A stretch of DNA of 64,000 bases. Origin: Mauremys mutica. Lineage: Eukaryota; Chordata; Testudines; Geoemydidae. The stretch spans positions 145,771,012-145,835,011 of the forward strand of contig NC_059073.1 in assembly GCF_020497125.1 (NCBI RefSeq), in the 5' to 3' direction. The position numbers and the translations under genes are program-made. Positions 18,679-30,960 of the stretch are shown one piece after another. The notes below the pieces were generated by a model. The model worked only from the letters and a program-made list of their open reading frames with translations. It was not told the DNA's origin and searched no databases. Positions within the stretch are counted from its first letter, which is position 1; the number at the start of each line of letters is the position of its first letter.

Positions 18679-20651
18679 TTAGAGTCCCTGGTCTGGAAGC
18701 CGGAGGAGTGGGAGGGGGGCCCAGGTTCCCCTACCAGCCGCTGGGGAAGCAGCAGAGGGCCTGGCCCTGGAGCAGGCACACGGACAGCTGACCTGGTGGA
18801 ACTCTGAGACCTGCGAGGGTAGGGCTGTTAATGACCAGGCCAGAGGGCTGAGTCACACGGCGAGTCCAGGAGAGCGAGGGAGGGTGCGGTCAGAAGGGGG
18901 TCATGACCTGAAAAGTACTAATCCCCAGACGTGGCCACCAGGAGGCGCCCCAGCGGTGACTAACTCCGTCACAAGCTGATATCACCTTCTGAACCCTGCG
19001 ACTGTAACCCATGCATGGGTCTACGTTCGCTCGCTTTGCCCTTGTACGTAACTCTCTCGTTTCCTTTTCCTACCTAATCAGTCTTCGGGATTGGCTACAA
19101 GCGTCTGTGGTGGGAGATCTAAGGTGCACTGATCTGGGGCAAGTGACTGGGACTGGGGGAAACCTGAATATTGCGGTGATTCTCGGTGGAAGGAAGGGTC
19201 CGTCGATCACAGAGATACACTCACCTGGGTGGGGGGACAGAGCGGCGTACCCCAGGGGTACTCTTAGAGCACCCAAGGAGCTTGCACTGGTTGGTGAAAT
19301 CTAAGCATAGAATTCACCACCCGTTCGGGGTTGGTGCTCTGGTGTTTAACAGTCTGCCCTGCGTTTGGTATCACGCTCTTGCGTCACCGCTGGGAGCGTT
19401 ACATTAGCGTGACTGTAAACTCGGGTGTAGACGTGCCATGAAGAGTTAGCCCTTAAGCGTGACTGGGAAGAGATGGGTGTGTCCTGTCTGCACTAGAATT
19501 TCAAGGCATGTTTGTGGACATGCGTTAGAATGTGATCCGTGCTAGGGGTACCAATGAAAACGATTCCAGGGCTGGACAGAGCAGGGGTACAGACGATCCT
19601 CTGGCAACAGGGTGTCCTGGAGAAACAGGCCACTCCAGGGGATGCAAACGCAAAGGCCTGCACATTGCACTCACTGATAAGGGACTTTGCACCTCCCCTC
19701 GCTGCAGCCCTGTTCAGTCTCTGAGGCCTGTCCCCAGGATTCTGGCCCGGGGCGTTGTACCGTACAGCAGGCCACTGCCTCTCCCTGCTTCATTTACAGC
19801 TTCGCGGGGCCCAGAGTGACCTCCTGCTCCGGCCTGTCCGTGACTCCCAGCCCCAGAGGGAGCAGCTGGCTGCAGATCAGGGCTCCAGGCAGCCCTACGG
19901 AGCCAGCACAGCGCGCAGGCTGCTGGACGCTGCGTCGGCCTTGCCTTCCCGGCTCGGTCTCGCCTCAAGCGATTGCCAATGGTGGCATCTCCCCCGCCCC
20001 TCCTATTCAGCCCCCTTGGCACTAGCCCCGGGGTGGCAGCCGGGGCCCCGCACTGAGCGGGGAAGTGTCTGGACCAGGGTAGACGTGAACGCAGCTCACC
20101 CTGCCGCTCCTCCCCTGGGCCACGGGAAGCTCCGGGAGGGCTAGAGCAGCTCCTGGGACGCTCGCTGTCCCGGGCCGAGGCCTGGGTCAGGAACAGCTTG
20201 CTCCCCAGGCGAGGCCCGGCATCCTTCTCCCCAGGCCTGTCCTACCATCCCTGGGGCTGGGCACGGTACTGGGCTCCACACACTTACCAAGGCCAGGCAC
20301 TCTGGGCCAGCTCTTCTCGACTGTGACTCTGGTCCTCCGCGGGGTCTGCTCTGGGGCTGGCACTCGCAGCACAGGGATGGGGGCCGAAGGCAGGGAGCAC
20401 GTCAGGTGCCCAGCCGGGTGGGGCAAGCCCTGGCACCTGCCATTGGCCGGGCTAGTGACGCAGAGGGGCGGGAAGCCCCCTCTGTTGTTTGAGCAGGAAC
20501 ATGCAGCCCTCCCCTCTGGCCGGATTGCCTCAGGAACGCAGGAGGCTTTAGGGGGCACATGGGCAGGGAGCACCACTCAATCCCCCCGAGCCAGGCGGCT
20601 CGCAGGCAGCTGGGAAAGCGGAGGGGCAGAAGAACAGATAGAGAGCCATAC

Positions 20652-20723
20652 CAGTGCAGCTGGAGGGAGGGTTCCTTTCGGGCTGGTGACCCCGGCGCTG
20701 CCTTTGCTGCTGTTCGTCTGCGG
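20652..20723 (-). CDS. CAMK2B: CAMK2B exon 15 (beta-type linker, SPKGTLPPAAL exon)
   Basis: 72-bp symmetrical exon, acceptor TTTGCAG, donor GTATGG. It encodes 24 residues from PQTNSS to TLPPAAL. This Ser/Thr/Pro-rich piece with SPKGTLPPAAL is characteristic of CaMKII beta (known family knowledge) and is the main reason the gene is called CAMK2B rather than A, G or D. In beta the linker contributes to F-actin binding. Length is a multiple of three, so it can be skipped in frame. Confidence 0.95.
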
Positions 20724-21170
20724 CTGCAAAGGAGAAACGCACCCTGAAAGGCAGGCCTGAACTTCCAAAGCCTGCGCTCCATGCTGGTGGCCCATGCTCC
20801 CCTCCACACCCCCAGACCTTTCCAACCCTATGGGGCAAGCAGGGACCCCCTGCATTACGTGGTCAGGCCGAGGCGGACATGAGCAGGAAAGCCAAGTGCC
20901 TAGTGTGCATCCAGGACTCCAGAGAAGGCCCAGATGTGGGTGGGACACAGTGGAACTGGGGAACTGTCTATGGGCAGCTTTGCAAAGCCCTCCTGGACTG
21001 GGAGAGACTCCAGAGATTCGAGTCGTGGCTCCAGGCCAGTCAGAAGCTGTGAGCGGCAGGCCCCAGCTCACCACGGCACTGGCCTGACAGGAGCCTGCAC
21101 CGCCGGAATCATATCCCACCGGCCTCGGAATCTAAAACCGATCTCCCCGCAGCCCCAGCACGCTGCTCAC
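20724..21170 (-). other. CAMK2B: CAMK2B intron between exons 14 and 15
   Basis: A 447-bp intron with normal GT-AG ends and no repeat that I recognise. Confidence 0.8.
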
Positions 21171-21208
21171 CTTGCCAACGTCGACCTTCTTGTTCAGTAA
21201 GCTCTTAG
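21171..21208 (-). CDS. CAMK2B: CAMK2B exon 14 (AKSLLNKK exon)
   Basis: 38-bp exon. With the G from exon 13 it encodes AKSLLNKKVDVGK, corresponding to the beta linker peptide that in human ends ADGVK. The donor is GTGAGC. The acceptor is a tandem NAGNAG (GCAGCAG just upstream of CTAAGAGC): use of the upstream AG would add one Ala. Phase joins exon 13 (1 nt) to exon 15 (phase 0). Confidence 0.92.
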
Positions 21209-22724
21209 CTGCTGCATGGGGAGGGAAAGGACAGGGTTAGTGGCAGTTCCCCCCTCGCCAGCACCCGCCGTGCTGCCACCTGCCCTTGAGGGGCGGAGAG
21301 AGGCCCCTTCAAACCCAAACCCTGATGGGTTATGTCTGAACACAGAAGGGGAGTGCCACCCCTTCCCCCAGGCGGGCAGCCTCCTGCACCCGGGGAGCCC
21401 CCACCTTCGCCGGCTTGAGCGGAATACGAGATGGGGACCCAGAAAAGGTCACAGCGGCCGTGGCAGCCGGCCCAGTTGGAGGCTGTTCCCTTCACGTGAG
21501 CGCAGCGTGCCCTCGGTTTCCCAGCTCAGCAGAGCTGCCCCAGGCAGGCCCAAGTTTGGCCAGAGCACACGCAAGCAGAACCGGAGGCAGGCTTTCCAGG
21601 GACAGCGCTCGGCTCTGTCAATGATGTCGCCTCAGAGAAACCCTCCAAACCTTCCTAAGTGGGGCAGCCCTGGGGTCTCTGCTCTCTTTCCCTGGAACCT
21701 GCCTTGAGTGCCGGCCAGCAGGCTCCACTAGAAACCCACTGACTCAGAACATCTCCGCCCAGCTGGACCTTTCACTAGCCCCTTCCCCGGTTCCTAAAGG
21801 CAGGTTCTGGGCAGAGGGCGCCAGCTGCCTCCGCGTGATCTCACGCTGTTCGCCCTCTGCACCAGTGTGATCTACCCTCACCCCCGTCCCCAGGGCCCTT
21901 CTCTCCTGCCCTCACACCAGCCAGGCTCAGCGCTTCACCGCCTCACAGCCAGTGAGCTGATAGCTGAGCAATCCTTCCTCTGCACCGACCCTTCCCACGC
22001 AGGATCACGCCCTCCGAGAGCCAGCCCCCAGCCACCTACTGCCCCCTCCGGCCAGGAGCTGCCCAGCCACACATCACCGGGCAGTGTGGCACCGAGGCAC
22101 AATCCCATTTCACTCCTTGAGAGCACTTATCCCCACCAATCTCACCATGCGCCCACCAAGCAGGTCGGGGGGAGCGGGGGTTCAGCCTGCACTCCTAGAG
22201 GGGCACGTGGAGACACAGGGGTTAAGGTTATTCCCCAAACCTGCACTGGCACTAGAACTCAGGGATGATGCCCAACCCCTGCTCTAACCGCTACTCCGCA
22301 CTGCCTGGGCTCCCAGCCCCCTGAGTGTCACAGCCTTGGCATCCATGGCCCTCCCCAGCTGGGGTCCAAGCAGCAGAAGCTTCACTCACCAAGGAGCAAC
22401 CCCTGGAACCTGCAGCCCCCGCTGTGCTCTGGGTCCCGTCTTCACTGCCCTGCCCAGCCCTCCTGCCCTGGGGTCTCCAGCATGCTAGGCTGTGCTGCCT
22501 GCTTCCCCGCTGTCCCCTCTGGGCCTGGCCACCTGCTCTTTCGTGCACACCCCCTTTTGCTTTCTGTATTTTCCTTACTCCTTGGGTCGGAAGCTGCATT
22601 CAGAATAGCCAACAACTGTCCCATGTCAGCAACGCTGCAGCCCTGGCTGAGAGAGCAGAGGAGCTGCAGGCCTGGAATGACGCATTGGCAGAGATGTGGG
22701 AACCCAGGGCTGGATATGCCAGGG

Positions 22725-23110
22725 GTTGAGAGTCAGGATCGAGGGGCACCAGCAGGGCTGTGGGGGGAGCCCAGTGCTGGGATAGCAGGGGGATGGAGTC
22801 AGGATTGAAGACACCGGCAGAGCCAGGGATGGGGGGCAGGATTAGGATAAAAGGAGGTTGTGAGTCAGGAGTGAGGGGCACTGACAGAGCCGGGGTTGGG
22901 GGCAGGACTGGGGTAACAGGGGCTGTGGGTCGGGAGTGAGGGTCACCGGCAGAGCTGAGGGGAGCCCAAGACTGGGCTAGCTGGAGCTGTGGGTCAGGAT
23001 TGAGGGGCACTGGCAGAGCCAGGGGTGGGAGGCAGGACTGGGGTAGCAGGGGCTGTGGGTTGGGATTGAGGGGCACCGGCAGAGCAGCTTGTGGTGAGCC
23101 CAGGACTGAA
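22725..23110. repeat. Minisatellite, ~65-bp unit
   Basis: Five to six diverged units built on GAGGGGCACCGGCAGAGCC, then GGCAGGACTGGGGTAGCAGG, then GGCTGTGGGTCAGGA. Open frames here (for example a 176-residue one on the minus strand) are repeat artefacts. Confidence 0.8.
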
Positions 23111-23391
23111 ACAGGGGGGCTGCTGGTCAAAACTGAAGTGCACTGGCGCAGCGGTGTGTGGGGACAGATTGCATACCGCCTGCTTCTATTTGCTGGCTTT
23201 TAACTGGTGCCGTTTGTCGCTCATTCGCAGACAGAAACCCTCTCTGAACGCTACCCGAGCATCGGCGCTCGCCCTACGGCCCGGGGACTAGGTGGAACGT
23301 AGGGAGCGCCGCCACCCGGCCCACTGCCCCACGGCCACCTCTGCCTCCCGTCCCCCAGCCAGCTCTGAGGAGAGAACCCGGGGAAAGGTTT

Positions 23392-23430
23392 GCTTACCTG
23401 ACAGAAATGTACAGAAGAGGAAAGCGAGAG
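23392..23430 (-). promoter_or_regulatory. Candidate recursive splice (ratchet) site
   Basis: On the gene strand a long pyrimidine tract (about 23500 to 23405) ends in CTGTCAG followed directly by GTAAGC, the junction lying between 23397 and 23398. This is an acceptor and donor with no exon between them. Such zero-length sites are known to subdivide long introns. It could equally be the acceptor of an unrecognised exon or the donor of a pyrimidine-rich one. Confidence 0.25.
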
Positions 23431-24069
23431 AGACAGGCAGGTGAGAGGAGAAGGAGGGAGTGGAGGGCAGAGGAGAGAAGAGAACAAAAAGAGGTGTTGA
23501 TTCCAGCAGAGTGCAACGTTTCCGGGGAAGTTACCACTCACAGCTGGCCTGAGCACAATCACACTGATGGTGGTGCAGGGGGTGGGGGTGGGGGCGCAGG
23601 GGGTGGGAGTCGGGGCAGACAGTAGCCTTTTAAAATGCCACAGCAGTCAGAAAAGCGACAAGGCAGAACGAGGCAGCTCTCCGCTCCCCGGATCGTGTCT
23701 CTCAGTGTCACCGAAGCCAAATTCTTTGTCATTCAAGCACAGTGGCCATATTCCCCCCACAGTGCCCCCTAACATTGCTGGTCCCCCCATCTGGGGATTG
23801 AAGTGATCCTTGCTAGCGTCTAGTGTTCAATTTGACTTTGCCTCGTGCAGCTGATTTCAAACCAGCAGGCACATGCCCCCAACAGATCTAGCCTGCCGTG
23901 GCTTCCTGTCACTCTGCTGAGCCCAGGGTGCGTGGGAGGGGGCTGCTGACTGGTCCATGGGAAAGCGTTACTGGTAAACGCAGCCGTAACTACTCCAGCT
24001 GTTCCCGCCACTGGCGCATTCGTAACAATGCGGGTTACTGGGGGGCTTTCCAAGGGACGGGGCCGAGGC

Positions 24070-24240
24070 TCCGGCGCTTAGAGTCTTTAGAGACGGGACA
24101 ACCCCCTGTGAAAGACCCGCCATGGTGCAGCCAGGAGGTACCGGGATTAACGCAGGGTGACATTCGCTGGCCTGTGCCGTGCAGATCAGCCTGGATAATC
24201 GTCATGGTCCTTTCTGGCCTTAACCACGTGGCGCTCCTTC
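24070..24240 (+). mobile_element. Degraded CR1-type 3' end
   Basis: Ends with GATCAGCCTGGATAATCGTCATGGTCCTTTCTGGCCTTA, which resembles the terminal CR1 consensus (… AGATGATCATAATGGTCCCTTCTGGCCTTA). Upstream similarity is too eroded to bound. Confidence 0.4.
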
Positions 24241-24689
24241 GGCCCTGGCAATAGAGGCTGTGATCAAAAGGTAGCTGGTAGCTTTCCTGGGAAACAGAAT
24301 GGCTTCCTTGGCTCTGCAGCACGGATCTGGTGGCCGACAGCATCTGTTGCTGGGCTGCACACAGCCACGGAGGGCACCAGCGAATGCGGCCAGCTGTGAC
24401 TCAGACGGGAGCTGTTTGGGTGCCTTTGATAAAATGCACCACGCGAGTACCTACACTGTGCTGAAAAGGCTACAGGCTTGGCCCGCAGTCGTGCTCTATG
24501 CGATGGTCTAGCTGGAGTCGCCCCAAGACTGGAGGACGAGTTACTCCAGGATTAGAAAGTGTCTCGTGGACTTGAGACATCTGTGCATGGCCTGTGGGGG
24601 CAGAGGTCCCAGCTCCGGCTTTGGCAGAGCATTCCCCTCATCTGGAGCGTGAAATGGTCAGTTCTACTGCACGCCAGCCCCGTCGGCTG

Positions 24690-24890
24690 GGCCTGACAAC
24701 ACAGCGAGCTTCGCACTTTCCAGCTGTGCTATTAAGGAGGGTCAATATCCCTCGCTGAGGGAGGAAGAGGGGCGGAGACACAACTCGCCCAAGCTCTCCC
24801 AGCAAGTCAATGCCAGAGCTGGGAACAGAACCCAGGAGTCCTGGCCCCCAGTCGAGCGGCCCATCCCCTAGGTCACCCTTCCTCCCTAGA
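24690..24890 (-). mobile_element. MIR/CORE-SINE-like fragment
   Basis: Minus strand reads GACCTAGGGGATGGGCCGC ... CCAGGACTCCTGGGTTCTGT ... TCCCAGCTCTGGCATTGACTT, the tRNA-like head and core of an ancient amniote SINE. Diverged. Confidence 0.5.
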
Positions 24891-26085
24891 GCAAAACCAC
24901 CAAGCACGTAAACCGTGCCTGCCTCTAAACCGTCACTCTTCCATAAGAGCAGCTCTTCCAGGGCTGGCCCGTCCCCAGGGAGCTTCACCACACAGAACCT
25001 TGCAAATCGGGAAGAGGAGCTGCCTTCATCCCTTTCAGCAGAGCCCCCTGTGGGGAGCACCCAGAAAGGTGGTACCAGTAACGTCTGGCAATCCTGGTGT
25101 CCTCCTGCAGGGGAGAGCCACCTGGCTGGGAAATGAGAGCATGGCGTGCGCTGGGAGGGAACCCAACCTCACAGACCATCTACGTGCCACTGGCAGTGGG
25201 CTCCCAGCCCCACGGAGGAGGAAGCTGGCCGTGCAAAGGGGTCACGCTCGGACCCTCAAAGCTCTTCTGACTGGTAACCCAGCCGGAAAGCAGGGGATGA
25301 GGTCTCCAAAGCCCAGCCTGACCCTGGGCTCTCCAAACCTAACTCCCAAGGTCACGCTTTGGCCAGCGGGACGCTGCCAGCAGAAATGCCCGTCCATAAG
25401 GTTCAAGCTGCTGGACACCCTGCGCAGCATGTGTAGGGTGAGGGACCTGGTCTCATCACGTGAACTCACATTGCCTGGCACAGCATGACCAACCTACAAG
25501 GCTGGCCCAGATGCCACAGTGACCGTCTGGGGGGCTCATCCCCAGTAGCCATGGCGAGGGGAGGGGAGATGGATGCCAGCAGACTGAGATCTCTCATGGC
25601 CCCCTGGGCGTGTCACTTTGCTATGGCTGGCTCCTGGACCGGCAGGGAGCCCAAGTGAGTGTAAAGTGAGGGACTGCAGCTTGGTTTCCCAAGGCTCTGG
25701 ACTGGCAGAGGATACAGTTCTGGGGAGGTGATGCATTCGTTCCCCAAAGGAGGAGGGTGCAGAACCAGAGAGGACTTCACACCTTAAAGCCACCAGGGAG
25801 AACCCAACACTCTGGGCTTATTTGTTATTAGAGACAATGGGAAGACTCTGGAGGGCTATAACCCTGGTGTGACGGGATTGGGTGCAGGAAATGGCAAGAC
25901 AAAGCCAGGCCCTTTGTCTATGGCCGAGGAGGCTGCCAGCAAGGCGGGTGTTCCGGCAGAGATTTCTCGCCCAGAGGGCAGGGGAGATCTGAACATCAAT
26001 GACAAGAAGCCTTGTGCACCGTGGGCAAGGCTTGTCTGGAGACAGAGGGGATGGAAGGGGACAAAGCAGGGAGTGGGGTAGAGAT

Positions 26086-26167
26086 GATTTAGTTGGGGAT
26101 TGGTCCTGCTTGAAGACTAGATACCTCCTGAGGTCCCTTCCAACCCTGATATTCTATGATTCTATGA
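26086..26167 (+). mobile_element. CR1 or CR1-tailed SINE 3' end
   Basis: Reads GGGGATTGGTCCTGCTTG ... CCTCCTGAGGTCCCTTCCAA then ATATTCTATGATTCTATGA, the diagnostic CR1 3' end with its 8-bp tail repeat. It is too short to tell a truncated CR1 from a SINE tail. Confidence 0.85.
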
Positions 26168-28949
26168 ACCTCACGGGTGGAGGGGCCAGAAGCCACTTGC
26201 AGCCGCTCTCCATGTCCTGGTGGATGGTGTGTAAGATGAGGAGCAAAGGGACCCTTTGGGCCAACCCTTTGCCTAAGCCATCGGAGCAACTGCCAGCCAC
26301 ACCTACGATGAGCCGATGTGCCACAGCCAGAGCTTCTTCTGGGGGAGTGGCACCAGACGGGACAGCAATGGAGGGGCCACAGGCTGTGGATCCCCCTGGA
26401 GAAGAGGGGAGCAGTGCATTCGGCACCAATTGTTTCCTATCAAGGCCCGATCTAGGATCCTGGAGCTGGTAGCGTCCTCAAACTCGCTTCAGGGCTGGAG
26501 CTGTCTGTTCAGCACCACTGGTCATGGGTGGCTCCGGGTCATCTTTTGGCGATCAGTCCAATACTGTCCAGAGGCCAGAAAAGGCAGCCCAGGAGGTTCT
26601 CCACAGGGGCTCTCTGCTGTGGCTGGCTCAGGGCCTGTTTGTATCTCTTTCAATTGCTCTGCTGGGTGGGCATCGCTCTTGCTTGTAGTTCACTTGTCAT
26701 CCTTGGCCAGTGAATCTATAGCCAATATCCACCATCTGACTGGCCTGTGTTCTTGTGAAGACCAGTGATCTATTATTCTGCCACGCCAAGCTAAGCAGCA
26801 CCAGTCCCACTCCAGGCCGAGGCCAGAAACCCCACCGCTCCCTTCTTGGTGTGGCAGCTCCATTTCTGCTGAAGCTACCGTTCCTTTCCAAACTCCTCTC
26901 CACTGCGCAACACCGATTGTTTCCCCCAGTGGAGAAACTTGTGTGACTCACTCACTTGTCCTCCGTGCTGCTGGATGAAAAGCCCTGACATGCTCTGCTC
27001 CGCTCTAGCCACCTGCTGCCGACTCCACAAGGGGCTGGAACGTGACTTTAACATAACGTCTTGCAGACAGAGGGGAAGCGGATCCAGAGAGGGCACAGCC
27101 AGGGCAGGAGAGTTTGGAAGCTGCTCCAGTGTCAGCCATTGAACCATCGGGGCATTTCTCTTTTCAAACGCAGGTTGTCAGAGCTGGCGGGGCAGTTCCC
27201 GGGGTCAGGAGAGTGACAGCAACTTTCCACATCAAGCAAAATCTGTTTACTGGCAAGTGACAGCAGCAATCTAGGTGCATCTTCATTCGGGGGTCTCACG
27301 GGTGTAACCGGATCAATTTTAAATCGATTTCATTACAGCCCCCTAATATATACCCCTGGGTGTCACCCTAAATTACCCCCTCCCACCAGCCTCTGCTTTT
27401 CTGATAGTCACAGGCTGTTCCCACGTGCCCCTTTGAGCCCTGCCATAGCCACCCGAGGCAGTGTCTCTCTCCTTGCAAGCTTCCAGCCCCAAGTACATTG
27501 TGAATGCCTATAGACTGAAGTTTGCATAGAGATTCAGGTGCCTCCTCTTAAAGCAGATGCAGGAAATGCCGGCACCAGTCTGCTCTGAGGGGATGGGCTT
27601 ATAACCGGTGCCAGACACAGTGCGACACGTGGGTCAGTCACTGCTCCCTCCACTGGATGTGTTGGTTGGATCCCGGACGGAGTTTTGCACGGACATTAAT
27701 ACAAGCTCGGGTGGGTGTGTTTCTGTCACTGCCATGCAGATCAGTCTCCTGCATGCAGGGCTGGCACCAGCGGACACAAAGCAAAGAGCCCCACCTCCGG
27801 GTTGGGTGGACAGATAAAACCAGACAAGGCTCTGGACCATGCACTTGGGTCACACAACCTCATGCATCATTCACCAAGTTCAACCTCCAGGCCAGGCCAG
27901 GGGGAGGAGCGGGCGGGAGGCCGTGGCAAGCAGAGAGCCAGCATTCACAAGGAAGACCCTTTGGGATGGAGGTGGCACGGGAGGGGGGGAGCCTGTCTGA
28001 ATGCCCACAGACCCTCCATATGGGTAAGCTCTCCCTTATCCCTAGCTATCTCCTTTCACTAGACTAGCCAGTCAGCCCAGCCACTTCCGGACAGCCCCCG
28101 GCACGCTCAGGCGTGTTTCCCCAACACTTCCTTTAACTTGGGCTCTGTTTTTCCTTCTGCAGCACTGCTGAGCCCCAAGGCACCTGTGATTGACAGACGC
28201 CTCCTGCCAGGCTTCCGGTTCCAGTGACCCTTGTGCTCCTAGACCGTGGAAGACCACGATGGGAAAGGCAGAAAAAGCCACCTCTCCATCACCCACCAAA
28301 GCCGGGGACTGGCCCCCAGCTGTTTGTCGAGCCTCCCCCCAGTCATCTGCCAGTGCATTGCAGAGATCAGTGCAACAGCAGCGCCCGGGGCAGTAACTGA
28401 ATCCCTTTCACCTTCGTCCGGAGACAGCCTGGGCGTCCTCATACAGGTGCGCACCCAACGGGGTGGCCCGTATCAGACACTGCTGCCAAAGCCGCCTCTT
28501 CCCCCGGCTGCCAGGTGCATTCCTGCTCCGTGCGGGAGCTGTCAATATCCACCCGCCCTGCGCTCAGCCGGCCAGTGACTTCACCGCACCAGGAAGAGGA
28601 GGCGGGCGCTGGAGAGGGAAAGGTCTCTGCACTGACATGCCGGATCAGCGGGGGGAGAGGGGATAGAGATGCCAGAAGAGCAGAGCTAACCGAGCTCTGG
28701 GGGCAATACGGGAACGCCTGCCTGCGTGGCTAGGGGACTGCAGACGATGGCCGTGCCAATCGGCGGCTGCTCTGTGCACAAAGCTCCGGGAATCTTGCCA
28801 ATGCAGCGCGACGGCCACACCTAGGTTGGACATTCACATCGTGCTCCGGACACAGGCGAGCTTCAGGCAGAAAGGCAAATGGGCCCAGGTCAGAGCCCGT
28901 CTCCAGGCCCCGTGTGCACCAAGCCCCTTGCAAACCACATTTGGAAATG

Positions 28950-29250
28950 GATAGAGGGGAAATTTTCAAATGCCTCCAAATGACCAATGAGCCAAAACCC
29001 CACTGACTGGCAGTGACATGGACTCCCAGGCGCCTGCGGGGCTTTTGAAAATGAGAGATAGGCTCTTAAATCACTTGGGTGCTTTGGTCAATTTCATCTG
29101 AGCCCATTTTCAGAAGTGCCGAGTCCCACAGAAAGTCAGTGGGCTTCAGGCTTCCGCGGCCCAGAACCTCAAAGCCTAACACCCACTGCAATCAGTGGGA
29201 GACAGGCACCTATATACCTTGGAGGATCTGGGCCCTAAGTGACTTAGGAG
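28950..29250. repeat. Unclassified interspersed repeat, part 1
   Basis: Contains CTTAAATCACTTGGGTGC and GGGCCCTAAGTGACTTAGGAGCC, which recur in related form at 30740-30960 (CCTGAGTCACTTAGGAGCC and CTCCTAAATCACTTAGGCCC). Probably one old DNA-transposon-like family. Ends not defined. Confidence 0.45.
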
Positions 29251-30639
29251 CCTTTGTAGAGGTTACCCAGAGGCTCTGCTTAGCCATAACTGGGGGGTGG
29301 TGCGGTGCATCAGACTTGCATAGCCACACTGGAGACATTCCCTGTGCCATAGGCCCTCTGGGAACTTACCCCCCGACTGCCAGACCCTGGCACAAGGGAG
29401 ATCTCCTCGGAAAGGAACTTTCTTCAGCTCCAGTCTTTACATTTTAATACAGCGCCACAAAGCAAATGGGTGCTCTCTGCTCTCTCCCCTCACTCCCTGA
29501 AACGCCACCCCAGTGACTCTCGCCCTGTGCGAGGGCCACTGTGGGTCTCCGCCCTGCTGACGTCTTCCAAATATCAGGGGTGCTTCTGGCGGGTGCCTCG
29601 GGCTGCCCCTCTGCACAGGGTGAATGTCAGTCCTTAAGCACACCCAGCACCTCTCTGCTGTCCGCTCTCTGGAGCCACGCAATCGCACACCAAAGTGAGA
29701 CGGGCAACTCTGTCGCTGGGCCTGGGGGGCGGTGCTCACGCCTTATACAGTGGGCGATCTGCCTGCCTGCTCCCCGGGCTTTGGGTCATTTCCTTGCTTC
29801 CCGTTTCGGCCCCTGACTGTGGAAATCCCTCGCTGGGGGAGGAATCCCAATGCGGAATCCCAAAGCTTCCGACCGACGAAGCTTGAGGACGGGAACTCCA
29901 ATCCCAAGTCAGGAACAGAATCTCTGGATACGCTGGGAAAGCCGGCTGGGCCTTCGCTGCCCTGAAAAGCCACCAGTGCAGGATACCAGGCCAACAGCCT
30001 GGACGATGCAAGAGGGGCCGCAACTAGGCATGACCCCCTGCCTGACACTGGTTGCAGCTGGCATGCATGGCCCTTGCCTCCTCCTGCTCTAGGGACCGAT
30101 CCCAAGCGCCGAAAGGGGCCGGGGATGTCCCCACTGCGGTCAGGAGGTGGACAGCAGCATGGGTAGGCATCCCCAAGCTGGCTTTAATGGAGCTAAAAAC
30201 AGCCAGTGTAGCCACCCCAGTACAATCATGCCCAGGGCTCTGTGTGTGGCAGGAAAACAGCCGAGGGATTGGCTTGTTTCAAAGGGGAGCGGCACAGCAC
30301 ATCCAATGCTGATTATGCTCCCAAACCAATCAGCCAGGACTACCAAGGGTGGCATTTAAAATACAGAGTCTGCAGCCCATCTCCACCTTCCGTCCCCTGC
30401 CCAGCCCTGAGTTCAGGTTTTTACGCCCCCCGACGAGTTCACCAGCAGCTGCTCCCTGCCCTGTGTGAGAGAGGGACGGGCTTCAACTCCTGCTAAAGGG
30501 AACACAGAGTCCTGCGCTGAGCGCGGCTTGACAGAGAAATGAAGGAGGGCGTCACCACCACATTGCTGGCTTTAATGAATGAATTAATCAGTAGGAGCTG
30601 GCTCTTGGAGTACAGTCAGGAACCCACATGCCAGAGGGC

Positions 30640-30722
30640 GGGGAGTGTCTGGGTGCTCATTTTACTAATAGGGAAACTGAGGCACAGAGAGAGGGTTGCC
30701 TAATGTCACGAGGAGAAGCGAC
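30640..30722 (-). mobile_element. MIR-like SINE fragment
   Basis: Plus strand reads TCATTTTACTAATAGGGAAACTGAGGCACAGAGAG, close to the conserved MIR core/3' segment in reverse. Confidence 0.55.
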
Positions 30723-30739
30723 GGATAAATTTTTCAAAA

Positions 30740-30960
30740 GGGCCAGATTGTGAAAGGGACTTAGGCACCTCTCTGCATTTCTAGGGGCCTAAGAACCTTT
30801 GCAAATCTGGCCCTGAGTCACTTAGGAGCCTAAGCCCCATTGGATTTCAATGAAAGGTAGCCTTCCCTCAGTGCCTAAGACACGTCTGTTATATGGCTCC
30901 TAAATCACTTAGGCCCAGTTGAAGATTTTACTCAGATGCTGCTAAGTGAACTAGGCACTT
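30740..30960. repeat. Unclassified interspersed repeat, part 2
   Basis: Related to 28950-29250. Has imperfect inverted segments (GGGCCAGATT near 30740 against AAATCTGGCCC near 30803), suggesting a hAT-like or other fold-back MITE. Confidence 0.45.

Larger units (their letters stand above)
10606..18973 (+). mobile_element. LTR-like outer repeat, split by nested insertions
   Basis: Left piece 10606-~10808 begins TGTGATGGGGTG and holds a TATA-like GGTATAAAG (10709). Right piece ~18682-18973 ends CTCCGTCACA. The terminal TGTGA...TCACA pair is typical of vertebrate LTRs, and both pieces have the composition of one repeat. Flanking bases AGCCT and AGCTG would be a degraded duplication, so that support is weak. 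Everything between 10809 and 18681 appears to be later insertions plus remaining internal sequence. Class not determined. Confidence 0.45.
8966..20651 (-). other. CAMK2B: CAMK2B intron between exons 15 and 16
   Basis: 11.7-kb intron. It holds the pyrimidine tract, the TG duplication and the nested transposon block described separately. From about 9.2 to 10.17 kb and 18.98 to 20.65 kb I see no exon and no confidently named repeat. A 'GTGTAGACGTGCCAT' stretch near 19430 suggests another DNA-transposon scrap. Confidence 0.75.
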
